From Prevotellaceae bacterium (GTDB lineage: Bacteria; Bacteroidota; Bacteroidia; Bacteroidales; Paludibacteraceae): 53,238 nucleotides of DNA. The translations under genes were made by a program, and so were the position numbers. Positions within the stretch are counted from its first letter, which is position 1; each line of letters starts with the position of its first letter. Below are positions 25,060 through 33,772 of the stretch, in pieces. Under the pieces are notes generated by a model, which saw nothing but the letters and a program-made list of their open reading frames with translations, searched no databases and had not been told where the DNA came from. The DNA is taken from the NCBI GenBank assembly GCA_031271465.1, contig JAISVR010000029.1, forward strand, positions 1 through 53,238. Direction: 5' to 3'.

Positions 25060-26841
25060 TTAAAATCCAATATTCAACATTCCGCCTACGGTGAAATTTT
25101 TGCCCTGTAAAAATTTAGGCGTGTATAGGTCTAAATAACCTTGCGCCGAACCGTTTTCGGGTCGTATTTCGCCCGGAATTGCAGTGCCTGTTGCCTTGCC
25201 GCCCCGAATATTGCTGTAGGTTACATTCATGCCTAAGTAAACATTGTTTGTAATCTCGTAAAGAGCTTTAAACTCACAGGTAGAGTTTTTCCACACCTTA
25301 TCTTTTATAAAATCCTGCGAAATAATATTATTAATTTGCTTCACTCCGTTTTGGTCGCGGCGTAGATATTCATATTCGTTGCCATGCACAGCATTAAGAT
25401 ACGAAAGCGACAAATCGAGTCCACGCAGGGGCTTGTACTGCAACTCGAAGTAAATTTCCCGGGCGTTATCGCCAAGATAACTCCCCAAATTATAGTCGTT
25501 CGATGCCCACGAAATGGCAGGAATAGAATGTTTGTAGGTAATAATGTTCGAGCGAGTGTATTCGCCCAGCAGCGAAACATTGGGCAAGGGGAAATTGCTC
25601 AGCTTAGCCCCGATTTTGTACGAAATGGGATTCGTTTCTTTATTCGACGGTTTGAAGCGGGCAAAACTTATTTCATCGGCAAAAACGGAAGTGTAGAGAT
25701 GCAAATGCTTGATGTTTCGACTGCTGATATTGAAAAACAGTTGTGAATTTTGATTTTCCGATTTGATGCCTTTGGTAAGCGTATGGTCGATGCTTTTATA
25801 AAACGCAATGGGAATAAAATATGCTGCCTGCACATTGTTTTCGGCATAAATGATTGAATTTCCGACTGAAATATTCAATTTCTTTACCGGAGTAAAAGTC
25901 AGCATGTTGGCAGCAATAAATTTGTTCGTAGCGCGATAATGCTTCACCGTTTCGTTTTCCACATAATAGCGCGTACTGTCTATCACATTGGATACCAGCC
26001 AACCGTGAAAATAATCGAGTTGAAACCAGCTCACGGGTTTCAGTTGCAGCGTAATCATTGGAAACGACGGCGTGCGACCGGAAAGAATATTCGAGCCGTG
26101 ATAATTATCGCCCCACACCACATTATCTTTCACCAAACCGATGCTGCCCCAACTTGTGGAATACTTAATCCCTCCGCGCGAATCGCTGTAATTGGCGGTT
26201 TGGCTTTCCGATTCTTTGTATTCGTAGCCGGGACGATTGTTGAGATATTGCGAACGCGAAAGCAATTCGTCGTTAAACGCCATATCGCGCAAACTGCCCC
26301 ATACGCTAATATTGCCAATCATTGCCTGAAATTCTGCCCCGATAGTGCGCGAAGCAGGCGTACCGTTTTTGTTATATTGAAATTCAGCACCCACAATCGG
26401 CGTTATTCGTGCTCGAAAATAGTTATCGCGATAATGAAAGGCAGGTTGCACTACCGCCAGCGTAAGGTTTTCATTTCGGGCGATTGTGAGTTTTGTTTCG
26501 GGTAAACGATTTATTTCCAAAGCATTTATTTCCAAAGCATAATCGTTTAGAAAAAATTCTACTTCCTTGCGTTGGCGCGAATTGAGTTTTTCTTTACGCT
26601 CTGCGGCATCGTACAATTTTCCGGCAATGAACTTGCGGCTATACGGTTTTACCACCGAGCGAATTTCGATAATACCATCGTTTGCCAATTCGTCGAGGAA
26701 ATCATAAATCCGCGTGTAGGCTATATGTTGCGGCACATCACCCGAAAGTTGCACAGCTTTTACCATACTTCCAGCAAAAACATTGCCTGCAAATAACATT
26801 GAAAAACACAGAAAGATGAAAGAAAGGGTAGCTTTTTTCAT
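25060..26841 (-). CDS. Capsule assembly Wzi-like outer-membrane protein
   Basis: A 593-residue exported protein with signal peptide (about 1-23, NVFAG). An N-terminal helical segment (about 40-105) starts VPQHIAYTRIYDFLDELANDG, and the remainder is a long beta-barrel with many aromatic strands, ending LNIGF with a terminal Phe. The VVWGDNYHGSNILSGRTPSF region is characteristic of Wzi-family barrels. In E. coli Wzi is a lectin that anchors group 1 capsule; Bacteroidota members are diverse. Divergent from hpt, with a -7 box at 26865-26872. The Fic gene follows in the same transcript. Confidence 0.87.
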   Translation of the reverse strand: MKKATLSFIFLCFSMLFAGNVFAGSMVKAVQLSGDVPQHIAYTRIYDFLDELANDGIIEIRSVVKPYSRKFIAGKLYDAAERKEKLNSRQRKEVEFFLNDYALEINALEINRLPETKLTIARNENLTLAVVQPAFHYRDNYFRARITPIVGAEFQYNKNGTPASRTIGAEFQAMIGNISVWGSLRDMAFNDELLSRSQYLNNRPGYEYKESESQTANYSDSRGGIKYSTSWGSIGLVKDNVVWGDNYHGSNILSGRTPSFPMITLQLKPVSWFQLDYFHGWLVSNVIDSTRYYVENETVKHYRATNKFIAANMLTFTPVKKLNISVGNSIIYAENNVQAAYFIPIAFYKSIDHTLTKGIKSENQNSQLFFNISSRNIKHLHLYTSVFADEISFARFKPSNKETNPISYKIGAKLSNFPLPNVSLLGEYTRSNIITYKHSIPAISWASNDYNLGSYLGDNAREIYFELQYKPLRGLDLSLSYLNAVHGNEYEYLRRDQNGVKQINNIISQDFIKDKVWKNSTCEFKALYEITNNVYLGMNVTYSNIRGGKATGTAIPGEIRPENGSAQGYLDLYTPKFLQGKNFTVGGMLNIGF

Positions 26842-26864
26842 GAAAAATATAGTTTTATTTTTTG

Positions 26865-26872
26865 CAAAGATA
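26865..26872 (-). promoter_or_regulatory. -7 box for Wzi-Fic operon
   Basis: The reverse strand reads TATCTTTG, 24 bp upstream of the Wzi ATG, back to back with the hpt promoter. Confidence 0.6.
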
Positions 26873-26913
26873 AAATATTTACAATTTACAATTTACAATT
26901 TATAATTAAAGAT

Positions 26914-26921
26914 TATCTTTG
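26914..26921 (+). promoter_or_regulatory. -7 box for hpt
   Basis: TATCTTTG, 17 bp before the ATG at 26938. The place for the -33 box holds TTTA within an 8-bp tandem repeat (ACAATTT, 26880-26904). Confidence 0.6.
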
Positions 26922-26937
26922 TCCCTCTTTGTGAAAA

Positions 26938-27477
26938 ATGAATAACACAATACAAATAAAAGACAAACAGTTTCAGATTTCCATTCCTGCAGAAAAAATT
27001 CAGCACGAGGTGCAGCGACTGGCAGACGAAATCAACCGCGACATGGCGGGCAAAGAGCCTGTTTTTCTGGTTATTCTCAACGGCGCATTTGTGTTTGCCT
27101 CCGATTTAATAAAAAAAATACATATTCCCTGCCGGGTAAGTTTTGTCAAGTTAGCTTCGTACGAAGGCACGGGCTCTACCTGCAATGTGAAGGAAATTAT
27201 CGGACTGAGCGAAAGCCTCGAAAACCAAAGCGTTGTGGTGGTGGAAGATATTGTAGATACCGGCATAACAATGGATTGTATTTTGCGTAACCTGCAATCG
27301 CTCCACGCAAAAGAGGTGCGCGTGGCAAGCTTTTTTCACAAACCCGAAGCCTTGCAAAAGCCGATTGCGCTTGACTATGTCGGAATGACAATCCCAAACG
27401 ATTTTATTGTTGGTTACGGTCTTGATTATGATGGCTTTGGGCGGAATTTGGCGGATATTTATACGCTGATTAAATAA
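26938..27477 (+). CDS. hpt: Hypoxanthine phosphoribosyltransferase
   Basis: A 179-residue type I phosphoribosyltransferase. The PRPP-binding loop VVVVEDIVDTGIT is at about 98-110, with the flexible-loop SYEGTGS at about 77-83 and the base-binding LDYVGMTIPNDFIVGYGLDY near the C-terminus. It converts hypoxanthine (and guanine) plus PRPP to IMP/GMP in purine salvage. Length is standard. It starts a forward cluster with a PspC mini-gene and adk, so it may be co-transcribed with adenylate kinase. Confidence 0.94.
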   Translation: MNNTIQIKDKQFQISIPAEKIQHEVQRLADEINRDMAGKEPVFLVILNGAFVFASDLIKKIHIPCRVSFVKLASYEGTGSTCNVKEIIGLSESLENQSVVVVEDIVDTGITMDCILRNLQSLHAKEVRVASFFHKPEALQKPIALDYVGMTIPNDFIVGYGLDYDGFGRNLADIYTLIK

Positions 27478-27517
27478 TTGGCTACAGAAATAAATATAAT
27501 CATTAAGGAGGAATAAG

Positions 27518-27694
27518 ATGAAGAGGTTATATAAATCCAATAATAGAATGTTGTGTGGTGTATGTGCAGGAGTAGCAGAGTATTTTGATGTTGATCCAAC
27601 ACTTATACGAGCATTATTCGTGTTATTTGGTTGGCTACTTCCATACATTGTTTTGGCAATACTAATGCCAAACAGAATAGAAATAAACAATTAA
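27518..27694 (+). CDS. Miniature PspC-domain membrane protein
   Basis: A 58-residue protein that is one PspC domain and nothing else: KRLYKSNNRMLCGVCAGVAEYF, DVDPTLIRALFVLFGWLLPYI and the closing ILMPNR. The second half is a membrane helix. PspC domains sense envelope stress in larger proteins; the stand-alone form has no known role. It has a strong Shine-Dalgarno sequence (AAGGAGG, 27505-27511, six bases before ATG), which is unusual in Bacteroidota. All Ala codons are GCA, all Pro codons CCA and four of five Ile codons ATA, unlike hpt and adk on either side. Confidence 0.85.
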   Translation: MKRLYKSNNRMLCGVCAGVAEYFDVDPTLIRALFVLFGWLLPYIVLAILMPNRIEINN

Positions 27695-27713
27695 TAAATT
27701 TATAATCATAAAA

Positions 27714-28280
27714 ATGAAGTATTTAGTATTATTCGGACCTCCGGGGTCGGGCAAAGGAACGCAGAGCGAAAACATTATCGCAAAGTATGGTTACGGACAC
27801 ATTTCGACGGGCGATGTGCTGCGCGCCGAAATGAAGAACGAAACCGAGCTTGGCAAAATTGCCAAAGATTACATCGAAAAGGGACAGCTTGTGCCCGACA
27901 GCCTTATTATTGACATGCTGGCAAAAACTTTGGATAACTTTACCGATGCCAAAGGGATAATTTTCGACGGTTTTCCGCGCACTACAGCGCAGGCTGTGGC
28001 TCTCAAAAAAATGCTCGCAGCGCGCGGCGGCGATGTAACGGTAATGCTCAATCTTATCGTTGAGGAACAGGAGCTTATCGCGCGCCTTCTGAAACGCGGC
28101 GAAACTTCGGGTCGCTCGGACGATAACCTTGAAACGATTCAAAAACGCTTGGATACTTACAACAGCCAAACTGCGCCTGTGATTGATTTCTACAAGGCAG
28201 AAGGCAAACTCGCCAATATTAAGGGTGTGGGTACGATTGACGATATTTTTGAAAGAATTAGCATAGAAATTGAAAAATAA
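27714..28280 (+). CDS. adk: Adenylate kinase
   Basis: A 188-residue nucleotide kinase with P-loop FGPPGSGKGTQ (about 6-16), the AMP-binding STGDVLRAE and GFPRTTAQAVAL segments, and RLLKRGETSGRSDDN over the LID. The LID is the short form without the zinc-finger insert, so the protein is shorter than the E. coli enzyme (214). It interconverts ATP + AMP and 2 ADP. It begins 19 bp after the PspC stop codon. Confidence 0.95.
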   Translation: MKYLVLFGPPGSGKGTQSENIIAKYGYGHISTGDVLRAEMKNETELGKIAKDYIEKGQLVPDSLIIDMLAKTLDNFTDAKGIIFDGFPRTTAQAVALKKMLAARGGDVTVMLNLIVEEQELIARLLKRGETSGRSDDNLETIQKRLDTYNSQTAPVIDFYKAEGKLANIKGVGTIDDIFERISIEIEK

Positions 28281-28326
28281 AATTTAATGTGGAAATGAGA
28301 AAATATGGAAATGTGGAAATAAAAAT

Positions 28327-28372
28327 TCCCCTGACTTCCGTAACTTCTATAACTTCTGTAACTTCTTAAATT
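28327..28372. repeat. Short tandem repeat in GH28 leader
   Basis: Four imperfect copies of a 10-bp unit, TAACTTCTGT and variants, lie directly in front of the GH28 ATG. No coding content. Confidence 0.6.
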
Positions 28373-28379
28373 AAAAATT

Positions 28380-29993
28380 ATGAAACGCATTTTTTTATCA
28401 ATCGCTGTTGCACTGCTGGCGGCGACTGTCGTTTTCGGACAGGAAATTAAACAAGCAGATGTTGACGAGCAGCTCAAAAACCTGCCATTCGCTTCGTTCT
28501 CAATTAAATTACCGAGTTTCCCCGACAAAACATTCAACATTGTTGATGCAGGCGCGGTGGGCGACGGTCAGTTCAAAAACACGGTGGCAATCAACTCCAC
28601 TATCGAAAAATGCTCGAAAGCGGGCGGCGGTAAGGTTGTTATCCCCGCAGGTCTTTGGCTTACGGGACCTATCACTATGCAAAGCAATGTGAACCTGTAT
28701 CTTGCAGAAGGTGCGATTGTTATTTTCAGCCCTGATTTGAACGACTATCAGCTCGAAAGAACTTCAAGCGGAAAATACCAGTTGCCCGACCTTATCAACG
28801 GCGAAGGCTTGGAAAATGTGGCTATTACCGGTCGCGGCATGTTCAACGGCAACGGGCAGTACTGGCGCATGGTGAAAAAAGAAAAGAAAACCGAAAAGGA
28901 ATGGAAAGCCTTGATTAAAAGCGGAGAGCTTACCGCCGACGGTAAAATATGGTATCCGCGCAAAGGTTCGTTGGCTTCGGAAGAACTTATTAAAGCCAAC
29001 AAGGCAAGCTATACGCCCGAAGAAGAAGCAACTATTAAAATCAGCCTGCGCCCCTATATGCTGGCGTTACGCAAGTGTAAAAATGTACTTATCGAAGGTA
29101 TTACTCTCGGCAATGCACCCAAATTTGCGGCGTATATGAATGGACATCGCGAGGTGGTTTTCCACGATGTGAAAGTGCGCAACGAATGGTGGATGCAAAA
29201 CGCCGACGGCTTGGACATCAGCGTGTGTAAAAATGTGCTGTTCTACCGTTGCGATGTAAACACGGGCGACGATGGCATTTGCATGAAATCGGGCAACTCG
29301 AAAAACGGCGAGTTTAATCACGAAAACATCGTGGTAAAAGACTGTAAGGTGTATCACGGACACGGCGGCTTTGTTATCGGATCAAATACCGACGGCAATA
29401 TGCGCAATATTTTTGTGGACAACTGCTCGTTTGTAGGTACGCACAGCGGTATCCGCGTGAAGAGCGGCGCAGGTCGAGGCGGCAAGGTAACCGATATTTT
29501 CTGCCAAAATATTTATATGAAAGATATTGAGGGTGATGCCATTGTATATGAGCTTGCATACGAAGATAAGGGTGCGGTGGTAAACACGGACAATAAAGCC
29601 GAGAAAATCCCCGATTTCGACGGCTTCTCTATCAAAAATGTATTTATCGATGGTGCCAAAGTGGGCGTTAATATTGGCGGCAATGCACAAAGCATTGTGA
29701 AAAATGTAACTTTCCAGAATATGGTTATTCATGCTAAGGAAGGCTTCAAAACCGTGCTTTCGGAAAACATCACGGTAGACAATGTGCGTATTATTTCTGA
29801 TGTGCAGCCTGCTTTCCGCCTGAATAAAGTAAATGGCTTCACCTTTAAGAATCAGAAAGATGTACCCGAAGGATTTTATATTAAAGTGCTTGGCGAACAA
29901 TCGAAAAATATTAGCATCGAAAATTCGGCAATCAAAGCCAGCCAAGTGGAATTACTCGATAATTTAAAACCCGATATTTTGAAAATAAAATAA
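28380..29993 (+). CDS. Glycoside hydrolase family 28 (polygalacturonase-type), secreted
   Basis: A 537-residue secreted enzyme: signal peptide about 1-20 (VVFGQ), a pectate-lyase-like N-terminal segment with FNIVDAGAVGDGQFKNTVAI, then a right-handed beta-helix. The GH28 catalytic signatures occur in order: NADGLDI (about 273), TGDDGICMKSG (about 297, the two catalytic Asp), GHGGFVIGS (about 327) and GIRVKSG (about 358). It hydrolyses galacturonan linkages, so it acts on pectin outside the cytoplasm. There are no SusC/SusD or other carbohydrate genes nearby. A perfect hairpin at 30038 follows the stop. Confidence 0.94.
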   Translation: MKRIFLSIAVALLAATVVFGQEIKQADVDEQLKNLPFASFSIKLPSFPDKTFNIVDAGAVGDGQFKNTVAINSTIEKCSKAGGGKVVIPAGLWLTGPITMQSNVNLYLAEGAIVIFSPDLNDYQLERTSSGKYQLPDLINGEGLENVAITGRGMFNGNGQYWRMVKKEKKTEKEWKALIKSGELTADGKIWYPRKGSLASEELIKANKASYTPEEEATIKISLRPYMLALRKCKNVLIEGITLGNAPKFAAYMNGHREVVFHDVKVRNEWWMQNADGLDISVCKNVLFYRCDVNTGDDGICMKSGNSKNGEFNHENIVVKDCKVYHGHGGFVIGSNTDGNMRNIFVDNCSFVGTHSGIRVKSGAGRGGKVTDIFCQNIYMKDIEGDAIVYELAYEDKGAVVNTDNKAEKIPDFDGFSIKNVFIDGAKVGVNIGGNAQSIVKNVTFQNMVIHAKEGFKTVLSENITVDNVRIISDVQPAFRLNKVNGFTFKNQKDVPEGFYIKVLGEQSKNISIENSAIKASQVELLDNLKPDILKIK

Positions 29994-30037
29994 AGTCAAT
30001 GCCGTATTAATATTTGCAGCAATGACAGAATGTTAAA

Positions 30038-30073
30038 CAAGTAGCCACTCAATTTATTTTGAGTGGCTACTTG
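30038..30073. terminator. Hairpin downstream of GH28 gene
   Basis: A perfect 15-bp stem (CAAGTAGCCACTCAA / TTGAGTGGCTACTTG) with a 6-nt loop, 45 bp after the GH28 stop. The U tract is weak, so termination is inferred from position. Confidence 0.65.
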
Positions 30074-30080
30074 ATTTAGA

Positions 30081-30243
30081 GGAAACAACTTGCCTGAACA
30101 AGACTTGTTCATCATTGCGAGGTACGAAGCAATCTTGTTATGTTTATTCTCTGGATTGCTTCGTACCTCGCAATTAGCAATCACGACCAACGGAAGTAAT
30201 GACGACGATTGTTTGCTTCGCAAGCCTCAAAGAGATAGTTCCG
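30081..30243. repeat. Family A element with mixed ends (A5)
   Basis: The left end GGAAACAACTTGCCTGAACA matches the end variant seen at 10317-10341; the core palindrome is 30111-30176, and the right end (reverse complement CGGAACTATCTCTTTGAGG) is the standard type. It lies between the GH28 hairpin and the leader of the PHP-glycosyltransferase gene. Confidence 0.82.
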
Positions 30244-30359
30244 TAGCTACTCGTTTTGCATGCAATAATAAACTGAAATAAAATCGTAACCGATTCGTAG
30301 TTTTGTCTTCATATAAATTCATTCTCTTTGTACTGTGATTTTTTAAAAGAGATATATAA

Positions 30360-33014
30360 ATGAATTTAAATTTCCAAGGAATGCTGAAAGAAGAGTTTGA
30401 AAAATTCGTTCTTTCGCAACAAAACAAGTTTCCCGCCGGCGAAACGCTGAAAATCGACCTGCACTGTCATGACCACAACAGCGATGTGCCGGACGAATTG
30501 ATAGGACGAATCCTCAATGTACCCGAAACATGGTTGCCCGGCAAAGTACTCATTGAAAAGCTGACCAAAAACGGTTGCGATACATTTACCGTTACCAACC
30601 ACAACAACGCCCGTTCGTGCTACGAAATGCAGGATAAGGGACTTGATGTGCTGACGGCTGCCGAGTTCAGCTGCTTTGTACCCGACTTTGAAATCGGCAT
30701 CCATGTGCTTGCCTACGGTTTTACACCCGAACAGGAAATGCGCCTCGAAAAGCTGCGTAAAAATTTGTATCATTTCCTTGAATATGCCCGTGCGCAAAAC
30801 ATACCGACCATTTGGGCACACCCGTTGTATCATTACTCGGTAAAGAAAACACCGCCGCAGGCATTTTTCAATAAAATGCTGCTGCTATTCGAGCGTTTCG
30901 AAGCCGTAAACGGACAGCGCGACACTTGGCAAAACCTCTTGGTAAAAGAATGGCTCGAACAAACATCACATACCGAAATAGACTACTATGCAAAAGAGTA
31001 CGGTATCGACCCGCTGCAATATTGCGCCAACCCTTACCGCAAAGCCATGTCGGGCGGATCGGATTGCCATATGGGTATCTTTGCCGGTATGACAGGCACT
31101 TACCTGTATGTTTCCGATTTGGATAAACGACTTAAAACCGAATCGCGTTCGGAGTTAGCATTGGAAGCTATCCGTAACGGAAATATGGCTCCGTTCGGTA
31201 CTTACCAGAATACCGAAAAAATGACCATCACTTTCCTTGACTATGCCTGTCAGGTAGCACTTAACTACAAAGACCCGGGCTTGCTGCGAATGCTCCTGCA
31301 CAAGGGAAGCGCGAATGACAAAATCATTTCCTTCATTGTTTCGAACCTTTTTGGTGAAGTAAAACGCCACAAGGTAACCACCTCGTTTATCCGCATATTC
31401 CACGAAAGCATAATGGGCGAAAAGCCGTCCTTCCTGAAAAAACTGGTAGTAAAGTCTGTTTACAAACCTATCTTCGAAGAAGCCGTTACCATTGCTTCTG
31501 TAGGCACAAAAAATCTTTCGTCTCTGCAGCAGATTGACGGATATTATAATTCAATACTGAAAATCAACAATCAACTATATTCCGTTTTAGCAAAAAGGCT
31601 GGAAAAAAAATTAAGTAAAAACTCCGATGCTGCCGAATATTTCAAGGGGAAATCATTGGAAAGCCTGATTGAAAAATTCGAATTGCCGAGCCTGGTGCGT
31701 TCCTATACAGAGGACGGTGGCGACAAAAACAAAAAGAAAGCTGTTGATATATCGGAGTTTTTGGACGGATTATCCTTTCCGTTTTTTGGCGCACTGTTTA
31801 TCTTGGCGGCACACTTTACGAGCGCGAAAACGATGTTTAACACCCGTCCCCTGTTGCGCGATTTTTCCGCACGGCTCGACAAATATCAGCACCCCAGGCG
31901 TGTGATGTGGCTTACCGACACTTTTGGCGACAGCAATGGCGTTTCGGTATTCTTGAAAGAACTCTTGGCAGAAATCAAAAAGCGTAATTTGCCGATTGAT
32001 ATTGTTACCTGCTCATCGACCGTGCAGCCCGAAAGTCATTTGGTAGTAGTGCCGCCCGTCAAGGAATTTTCCCTGCCGGTTTACAACGACTATGCCTTTA
32101 GAGTACCTAATTTTGTGGAATTGCACAACCTCTTCCTTAATGGCGGGTACGACCGTATAGTTTGCTCTACCGAGGGTGTGATGGGTATGTTTGGTTTGTA
32201 CTTGAAACATGCTTACACGGTCGAAGCATCGTTCTACATGCACACCGACTGGCTGATGTTTGCCCGCAAGGTGTTGGGCATTGAGGGACATAATTTGAAC
32301 CGTGTGCGCAGGGTGTTGCGTTCGTTCTACAAGGCATTTGACAATGTGCTTGTGCTTAATTCCGACCAAAAGAAATGGCTTTCGGGCAAGGATATGAATC
32401 TCAATCCGAATAAAGTATATCAAACGGCACACTGGGTAAACGGCAAATTCAAACCTATAGCTGCCGACAAGCAAGGGGTATTCGGTATTTCGGACGATAC
32501 GCCGGTGTTGCTTTACGCCGGGCGTGTGAGCAAGGAAAAAGGCGTACCGGAAATTTCGACCGTATATAAGCAGGCAAAAGTAAAACACCCGGCGCTAAAA
32601 CTCGTTGTAGTTGGCAAGGGACCTGCCTTGCAACAAATGAAAAACGAAAATCCCGATGCCATTTTTATTGATTGGGTAGAACGCGAAAAATTGCCCGCTA
32701 TTTATTCCTCTGCCGATTTGCTGTTGCTACCTTCGCGTTTCGATACATTCAGCAATGTGGTGCTGGAGTCGCTCAGTTGCGGCTTGCCGGTGATTGCCTA
32801 CAATACAAAAGGACCAAAAGATATTATCCGCGACGGACAGGATGGCTATTTGGTCAATACGCTAAACGAAGCTCACGAACGGGTAGATGCTTTTTTGAGC
32901 AGCAACGACCACAACACGATGAAGCAATCGGCAATCAAACGAGCCGGCACCTATACCGCTCGTATAATTATCACAGGCTTAATGAAATCGTTAGGTTTTG
33001 GCGATGGAAATTGA
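30360..33014 (+). CDS. PHP-domain / GT4 glycosyltransferase fusion protein
   Basis: An 884-residue two-enzyme fusion without a signal peptide. The N-terminal PHP phosphoesterase domain (about 25-300) keeps its metal motifs: DLHCHDH (H35, H37), FTVTNHNN, WAHPLYHY and GGSDCHMG (about 235). A helical linker follows (about 300-500). The C-terminal GT-B glycosyltransferase (about 515-884) has LLYAGRVSKEKGV (about 718) and the nucleotide-sugar-binding FDTFSNVVLESLSCGLPVIA (about 792) of family GT4. It probably transfers a hexose to a lipid or glycan while the PHP part hydrolyses a phosphate. All catalytic residues I checked are intact, so it is a working fusion, not a relic. Confidence 0.9.
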   Translation: MNLNFQGMLKEEFEKFVLSQQNKFPAGETLKIDLHCHDHNSDVPDELIGRILNVPETWLPGKVLIEKLTKNGCDTFTVTNHNNARSCYEMQDKGLDVLTAAEFSCFVPDFEIGIHVLAYGFTPEQEMRLEKLRKNLYHFLEYARAQNIPTIWAHPLYHYSVKKTPPQAFFNKMLLLFERFEAVNGQRDTWQNLLVKEWLEQTSHTEIDYYAKEYGIDPLQYCANPYRKAMSGGSDCHMGIFAGMTGTYLYVSDLDKRLKTESRSELALEAIRNGNMAPFGTYQNTEKMTITFLDYACQVALNYKDPGLLRMLLHKGSANDKIISFIVSNLFGEVKRHKVTTSFIRIFHESIMGEKPSFLKKLVVKSVYKPIFEEAVTIASVGTKNLSSLQQIDGYYNSILKINNQLYSVLAKRLEKKLSKNSDAAEYFKGKSLESLIEKFELPSLVRSYTEDGGDKNKKKAVDISEFLDGLSFPFFGALFILAAHFTSAKTMFNTRPLLRDFSARLDKYQHPRRVMWLTDTFGDSNGVSVFLKELLAEIKKRNLPIDIVTCSSTVQPESHLVVVPPVKEFSLPVYNDYAFRVPNFVELHNLFLNGGYDRIVCSTEGVMGMFGLYLKHAYTVEASFYMHTDWLMFARKVLGIEGHNLNRVRRVLRSFYKAFDNVLVLNSDQKKWLSGKDMNLNPNKVYQTAHWVNGKFKPIAADKQGVFGISDDTPVLLYAGRVSKEKGVPEISTVYKQAKVKHPALKLVVVGKGPALQQMKNENPDAIFIDWVEREKLPAIYSSADLLLLPSRFDTFSNVVLESLSCGLPVIAYNTKGPKDIIRDGQDGYLVNTLNEAHERVDAFLSSNDHNTMKQSAIKRAGTYTARIIITGLMKSLGFGDGN

Positions 33015-33075
33015 TTTTTTGGGGATTTTATATTGATTTTAACAAATAAAGGCTAATTTTGGAGCCTAATTGTTT

Positions 33076-33138
33076 TTAAATCCCTTTGAGGTGTAGTCGT
33101 CATTGCGAGGAGGAACAAGCCTGAAAAGGATAATTCCA
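33076..33138. repeat. Family A remnant with deleted core (A6)
   Basis: Left end fragment AAATCCCTTTGAGG, a half core CGTCATTGCGAGGAGG at 33098, and an intact right end (reverse complement GGAATTATCCTTTTCAGG). The second half of the palindrome is missing. Confidence 0.75.
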
Positions 33139-33157
33139 AAATAAAATATAAAATACC

Positions 33158-33658
33158 ATGAAAAAAGCAACAGAAACGAGCAATCCGACAGAAATGTCGA
33201 AGAAAAAAGACGCAAACTTTTTAGCCGAGTTTATTAAGGAAGACCGTGAAGAAATCCGTTTAATCAAAAACCGGATTTATACCTATATGCAGGTTTTGCT
33301 TGCCGCATCGCTTGCCATCACGGCTTTTTTTATCAAAGGAAGCGTGGAGCAGGGAGAAATGAATTTTTCATCCGATATAAGTACAATAACCATTTTTACA
33401 AACGGCGCATTTCTTATTATTTCAGTTGTTTTTTTCTACTTTCAATATGAAGACTTGCGATTTGTAAGACATTGTTTGAAAAACAGAGAGAAAGATTTCG
33501 AAGAAGCAACAGGAATACTGTATTTCAATTCCAATAAATCGAAAAAAAAGAAAGACGAAAAGGAATCATTTCGAAACGACTGGCTGCTGCTTGTGCCGAT
33601 GATTATATTGGTTGTAGTTTATTTGGCTGTAATCTGTTGGTTGGTGCATCACATGTAA
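33158..33658 (+). CDS. Membrane protein of unknown function
   Basis: A 166-residue protein. The charged, helical N-terminus (about 1-45) is rich in Lys and Glu; three hydrophobic helices follow (about 47-65, 78-100 and 145-164), separated by a cytoplasmic charged segment containing KSKKKKDEKES. The pattern resembles small SLATT-like or DUF-type membrane proteins, but I do not recognise a family. No catalytic motif is visible. It is separated from the glycosyltransferase gene by a degraded family A element and from the next gene by about 110 bp. Confidence 0.65.
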   Translation: MKKATETSNPTEMSKKKDANFLAEFIKEDREEIRLIKNRIYTYMQVLLAASLAITAFFIKGSVEQGEMNFSSDISTITIFTNGAFLIISVVFFYFQYEDLRFVRHCLKNREKDFEEATGILYFNSNKSKKKKDEKESFRNDWLLLVPMIILVVVYLAVICWLVHHM

Positions 33659-33735
33659 AATTGTATACGGATTATAATAGTTAAAAATAAAAATTAAAGC
33701 CCACTTCGCCGGAAAAAATAAAAATGGAAGTCTGC

Positions 33736-33743
33736 TATCTTTG
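33736..33743 (+). promoter_or_regulatory. -7 box for Ppx/GppA-like gene
   Basis: TATCTTTG, 29 bp before the ATG at 33773. It overlaps the alternative GTG start at 33743, which supports the ATG. Confidence 0.55.
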
Positions 33744-33772
33744 TGCCCTCAACCTCTTTGCACAAACGATTT

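Noticed and set aside
32013-32588. 191-residue reverse ORF opposite the PHP-GT gene
   Set aside because: Antisense shadow of a well-conserved glycosyltransferase domain.
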